Source of the DNA: Thauera sp.
GTDB taxonomy: Bacteria; Pseudomonadota; Gammaproteobacteria; Burkholderiales; Rhodocyclaceae
Assembly: GCA_023150215.1 (NCBI GenBank)
Contig: JAKLLJ010000133.1
Coordinates: 1-8,461 of the forward strand
Reading direction: 5' to 3'
DNA: 8,461 nt
Part shown: positions 5,932-8,461 of the stretch, one piece after another
Position numbering within the stretch: position 1 is the first letter of the stretch
Layout: every line of letters begins with the position of its first letter
Notes under the pieces: generated by a model
Databases searched by the model: none
Told to the model about the DNA's origin: nothing
The model's input: the letters and a program-made list of their open reading frames with translations, nothing else
Program-made: the position numbers and the translations under genes

Positions 5932-8461
5932 TGTTCATCTCTTACGCGCAAAACTTCGAGGATGTGATGCTGTGGCGTGCGCTCGGCCATGTGGAGCACG
6001 GCTTCTACATCGACGTCGGCGCCAACCACCCGAGCGAGGACTCGGTCACCAAGGCGTTCTACGAGCGGGGCTGGTCGGGCATCAACATCGAGCCGCTGGC
6101 CAAGCACGCCCGGCAGCTGCAGCAGGAACGCCCACGTGACATCAACCTGCAGCTTGCCGTGGGCGCCGAAAATGGCGAAGTCGAGCTTTTCGACACGCCG
6201 GTGCGCGGCCTCGCCACTGCCTCCGCCGCGGTCGCCGAGATGCACGCCGGTGCCGGCCTGCAGACGGTGCGCAGCGTGGTGGCGATGCGCCGGCTCGACG
6301 ACATCTGCGCCGAGTACGCCCCCGCCGACATCCACTTCCTCAAGATCGACGTCGAGGGTTTCGAGGCGCAGGTGCTGGCGGGGATGGATCTGCGCCGTTT
6401 TCGGCCCTGGGTGCTGCTGGTCGAGGCGACGGTGCCGAACTCGAAGCGGATCGACGCCAGCTGGGAGCCGCAGATCATCGCGGCCGGCTATCGCTTCGTG
6501 TATTTCGATGGACTTAATCGCTATTACGTCGCCGACGAGCGCGCGGACGCCCTGGCGCCGCATTTCAGCGCGCCGCCAAACGTGTTCGATGCCTTCGTCA
6601 GCGCCGAGCTGGTCGAGTGGCAGGAAAAATCCGCGGCCCTGAACACCCGCCTGCGTTCGGCCCACGCCCAGCTGGCGCTGGCGCAGGAAGACCTGCAGGT
6701 GCTGGAGCAGCGCCTGGGCGACGCCGAGCACGAACTCGACGACCTGCGCAACAACACCTCGTGGCGCGTCACCGAACCGCTGCGCCACGCCGGGATCCGC
6801 GCGCGCGCGCTGAAGCAGCAACTGCGCCACGACGGCGTCGCCGGGCTCGTCGCGCTCGGGCAGCGCCTGCCCGTGCTGCGCCGGCTGGGCGGGCAGATCG
6901 CGCGCGCGCTGGGGGTGCACGCGCGCCTGCAGCCGCTGCTGCAAGCAGCGCCGCCCGCGCCTGCGCCCGCGAGCAGCCCGGTGTTCCTCGGCGATGGCGA
7001 GCGCGCCCAGTGGCCGCGCCCCAACGCGGCAGCGCTGCCGCTGCAGCCGCGCTGGCCGCAGGCCGCGCGCCTGAATGTGGCGGCGGGCGGGCCGACACCG
7101 CGGATCCGCCTGCATGGTCATGTCGAAGGGCATTACAGCCTGGCCATCGTCAATCGCGGCCTGGCGGTGGGCCTGGAAGACCTCCTCCCCGGCGCAGTCG
7201 CCTTCCAGCCCTGCCATGGCGAACCGTACGACAGCGCAGCCGACTTGCCGCCAGCGCAGGCCGCCAGGCTACAGGCGCAGATCGCGCGCAAGGACGCATT
7301 CGCCCGCGACGAGGCGGTGTCCATCGTCCATCACTACCCGATCATCGACGACCCAGCGCCGGCCTCACTGCGGCTGATCATCTTTTTCTGGGAAGAAACA
7401 GCCGTTCCCGCCGACACCATCGCGCGCCTGAACACCGGCTTCGACGGCGTGCTGGTGGCGGCGGAGTTCGTGCGCCGGGCCTTGATCAACGCCGGCTGCC
7501 GCATTCCGGTGTTCGTGGTGCCGCTCGGCATCGACCACCTGATAGGCGCCAACGAGCGCCCCCTGGGCGCGCTGAAGCCGCAGGCCGGCCAGCCCTTCCG
7601 CTTCCTGCACGTGTCGTCGGTGTTCGAGCGCAAGGGCCCGGACATCCTGTTGCGCGCCTACCTCGACGCCTTCGACGGCGACGATACGGTGGAGCTGTAC
7701 GTCAAGACCTTCCCCAACCCGCACAACCGCATCGCCGACCAGCTGCGCGAGCTTGCGGCCGGGCGCGCGAGGCCGCCACGGGTGGTGATCGACGAAGCGC
7801 CGCTCGACGATGCCGGCCTGCTGGCCTTGTACCGCAGCGCGCAGGCGATGGTGCTGCCGACCCGCGGCGAGGGCTTCAACCTGCCCGCGGCCGAAGCGCT
7901 GGCGCTGGGCCTGCCGCTGATCGTCACCGGCCACGGCGCGCATACGGACTTTGCGACGCTGGCCAATGCCCTGCTGACACCGTTCCGCTTCGCGCGCTCG
8001 CAGAGCCATGTGCGCGCCGGCGATTCGTGCTGGGTTAGTGCCAATCCGGCCGACCTGGCGCGACAGATGCGCCAGCTCAAGGCCGCGGTCGAGGATGATT
8101 CGCCCGCGCTTGCGGCGCGGCGCGCACGCGGGCTGCGGGCGCTGCGGACGACCTATTCGTGGCGGGAATGTGCCGCCGCCGTGCAGCACAGCATCGCCTG
8201 GCTGCAGCACGCGCCCGCGCTGGCGAGCACGCGCAAGCTGGTCGTGCTCAGCCCATGGCAGACACGCTGCGGGATTGCCGAATACAGCCGCAACCTGCTG
8301 TCGGCGTTTTCGTTCGGGCACGACTGGCAGTTGCGCGCGTATTGCGATGCGCGCACCCCGCCCGCGCCGGAGCAGGCGGTCTATTCGCCGACCTGGCGCC
8401 TGGGCGATGGCGGTTCGGTGTTCAACACGCTCGACCTGATCGCAGCGGAGGGCGCGCACAC
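5931..8461 (+). CDS. Multidomain FkbM methyltransferase - coiled coil - GT4 - GT4 fusion, 3' end beyond the window
   Basis: From ATG 5931 the frame is open to the window's end: 843 codons with no stop, almost all ending in G or C. ATG 5928 is an alternative start; GAGAAG at 5920-5925 is better spaced for 5931. Domains: (1) FkbM SAM-dependent methyltransferase, about 1-210, with SAM loop DVGANHP (28-34), NIEPL (52-56), KIDVEGFE (138-145) and VEA (164-166). (2) Coiled coil, about 230-274, with Leu at 241, 248, 255, 262 and 269 and Leu/Ala at 237, 244, 251, 258, 265 and 272. (3) SWRVTEPLR (277-285), a motif often seen after such coiled coils, then a Pro/Ala linker. (4) GT-B fold GT4 glycosyltransferase, about 388-755, with GHYSLAIVNR (400-409), WEE (487-489), ERKG (566-569) and donor-site E647-x7-E655. 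(5) Start of a second GT4 at about 768, with SPWQTRCGIAEYSRN (774-788), cut by the window. Probable role: extension and possibly methyl capping of the glycan exported by Wzm/Wzt. Confidence 0.93.
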   Translation, partial: MFISYAQNFEDVMLWRALGHVEHGFYIDVGANHPSEDSVTKAFYERGWSGINIEPLAKHARQLQQERPRDINLQLAVGAENGEVELFDTPVRGLATASAAVAEMHAGAGLQTVRSVVAMRRLDDICAEYAPADIHFLKIDVEGFEAQVLAGMDLRRFRPWVLLVEATVPNSKRIDASWEPQIIAAGYRFVYFDGLNRYYVADERADALAPHFSAPPNVFDAFVSAELVEWQEKSAALNTRLRSAHAQLALAQEDLQVLEQRLGDAEHELDDLRNNTSWRVTEPLRHAGIRARALKQQLRHDGVAGLVALGQRLPVLRRLGGQIARALGVHARLQPLLQAAPPAPAPASSPVFLGDGERAQWPRPNAAALPLQPRWPQAARLNVAAGGPTPRIRLHGHVEGHYSLAIVNRGLAVGLEDLLPGAVAFQPCHGEPYDSAADLPPAQAARLQAQIARKDAFARDEAVSIVHHYPIIDDPAPASLRLIIFFWEETAVPADTIARLNTGFDGVLVAAEFVRRALINAGCRIPVFVVPLGIDHLIGANERPLGALKPQAGQPFRFLHVSSVFERKGPDILLRAYLDAFDGDDTVELYVKTFPNPHNRIADQLRELAAGRARPPRVVIDEAPLDDAGLLALYRSAQAMVLPTRGEGFNLPAAEALALGLPLIVTGHGAHTDFATLANALLTPFRFARSQSHVRAGDSCWVSANPADLARQMRQLKAAVEDDSPALAARRARGLRALRTTYSWRECAAAVQHSIAWLQHAPALASTRKLVVLSPWQTRCGIAEYSRNLLSAFSFGHDWQLRAYCDARTPPAPEQAVYSPTWRLGDGGSVFNTLDLIAAEGAH

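Noticed and set aside
6798..6908. Alternating CG runs (for example 6798-6810) as Z-DNA or a repeat element
   Set aside because: They encode Arg/Ala codons in a GC-rich gene and are not longer than expected for such composition.
4570..7217. Two long minus-strand open frames (452 and 464 codons) opposite wzt and the fusion gene
   Set aside because: No domains; the plus strand holds complete ABC ATPase, FkbM and GT4 motifs.
6617..8038. Plus-strand 473-codon open frame inside the fusion gene
   Set aside because: Wrong frame: Arg/Ala/Pro-rich low-complexity translation, while the frame from 5931 shows continuous domains.
7365..8459. Minus-strand 364-codon open frame near the right edge
   Set aside because: Antisense shadow of the GT4 coding region.

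Overview
The DNA is GC-rich, with G or C in nearly every third codon position of the real genes. Together with the gene families present, this suggests a Gram-negative proteobacterium, most likely a betaproteobacterium (Rhodocyclales/Burkholderiales-like). That placement is inference; no rRNA or other marker gene is present. I saw no tRNA, rRNA, CRISPR array, insertion sequence or integrase.

Layout. Positions 1-72 hold only short palindromes. A minus-strand gene (73-1377) encodes an exported FecR-domain protein with a beta-rich C-terminal region. A 152-base divergent intergenic region (1378-1529) contains two GC palindromes and promoter-like elements facing both ways. To its right lies a tightly packed plus-strand operon: a TPR plus outer-membrane beta-barrel protein resembling the DUF560/Slam family (1530-2771); a membrane acyltransferase-3 protein (2792-3913); an ABC-2 polysaccharide permease, Wzm type (3917-4708); its ATPase, Wzt type, with a C-terminal carbohydrate-binding domain (4708-5931); and a very large gene that starts at 5931 and is still open at the window's end (8461).

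The last gene is the most notable item. Read in its own frame it has no stop codon for 843 codons. It encodes an FkbM methyltransferase, a regular heptad coiled coil, a complete GT4 glycosyltransferase, and the beginning of a second GT4 domain. In E. coli O8/O9a the equivalent jobs are split between WbdD (chain-terminating enzyme with coiled-coil ruler) and WbdA (multi-domain polymerase), encoded just downstream of wzm and wzt. Here they appear to be one polypeptide, encoded directly after a Wzt that carries a cap-reading type of domain.

Working model: the large protein extends a glycan on the cytoplasmic face and may methylate its end. Wzt would recognise the finished end, and Wzm/Wzt would export the lipid-linked chain. 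The acyltransferase could O-acylate the glycan. The barrel protein and the divergent FecR-domain protein may form a separate outer-membrane secretion pair (T11SS-like) or an accessory for surface presentation. Enzyme families are well supported; sugar identity, the cap chemistry and the barrel/FecR partnership are inference.
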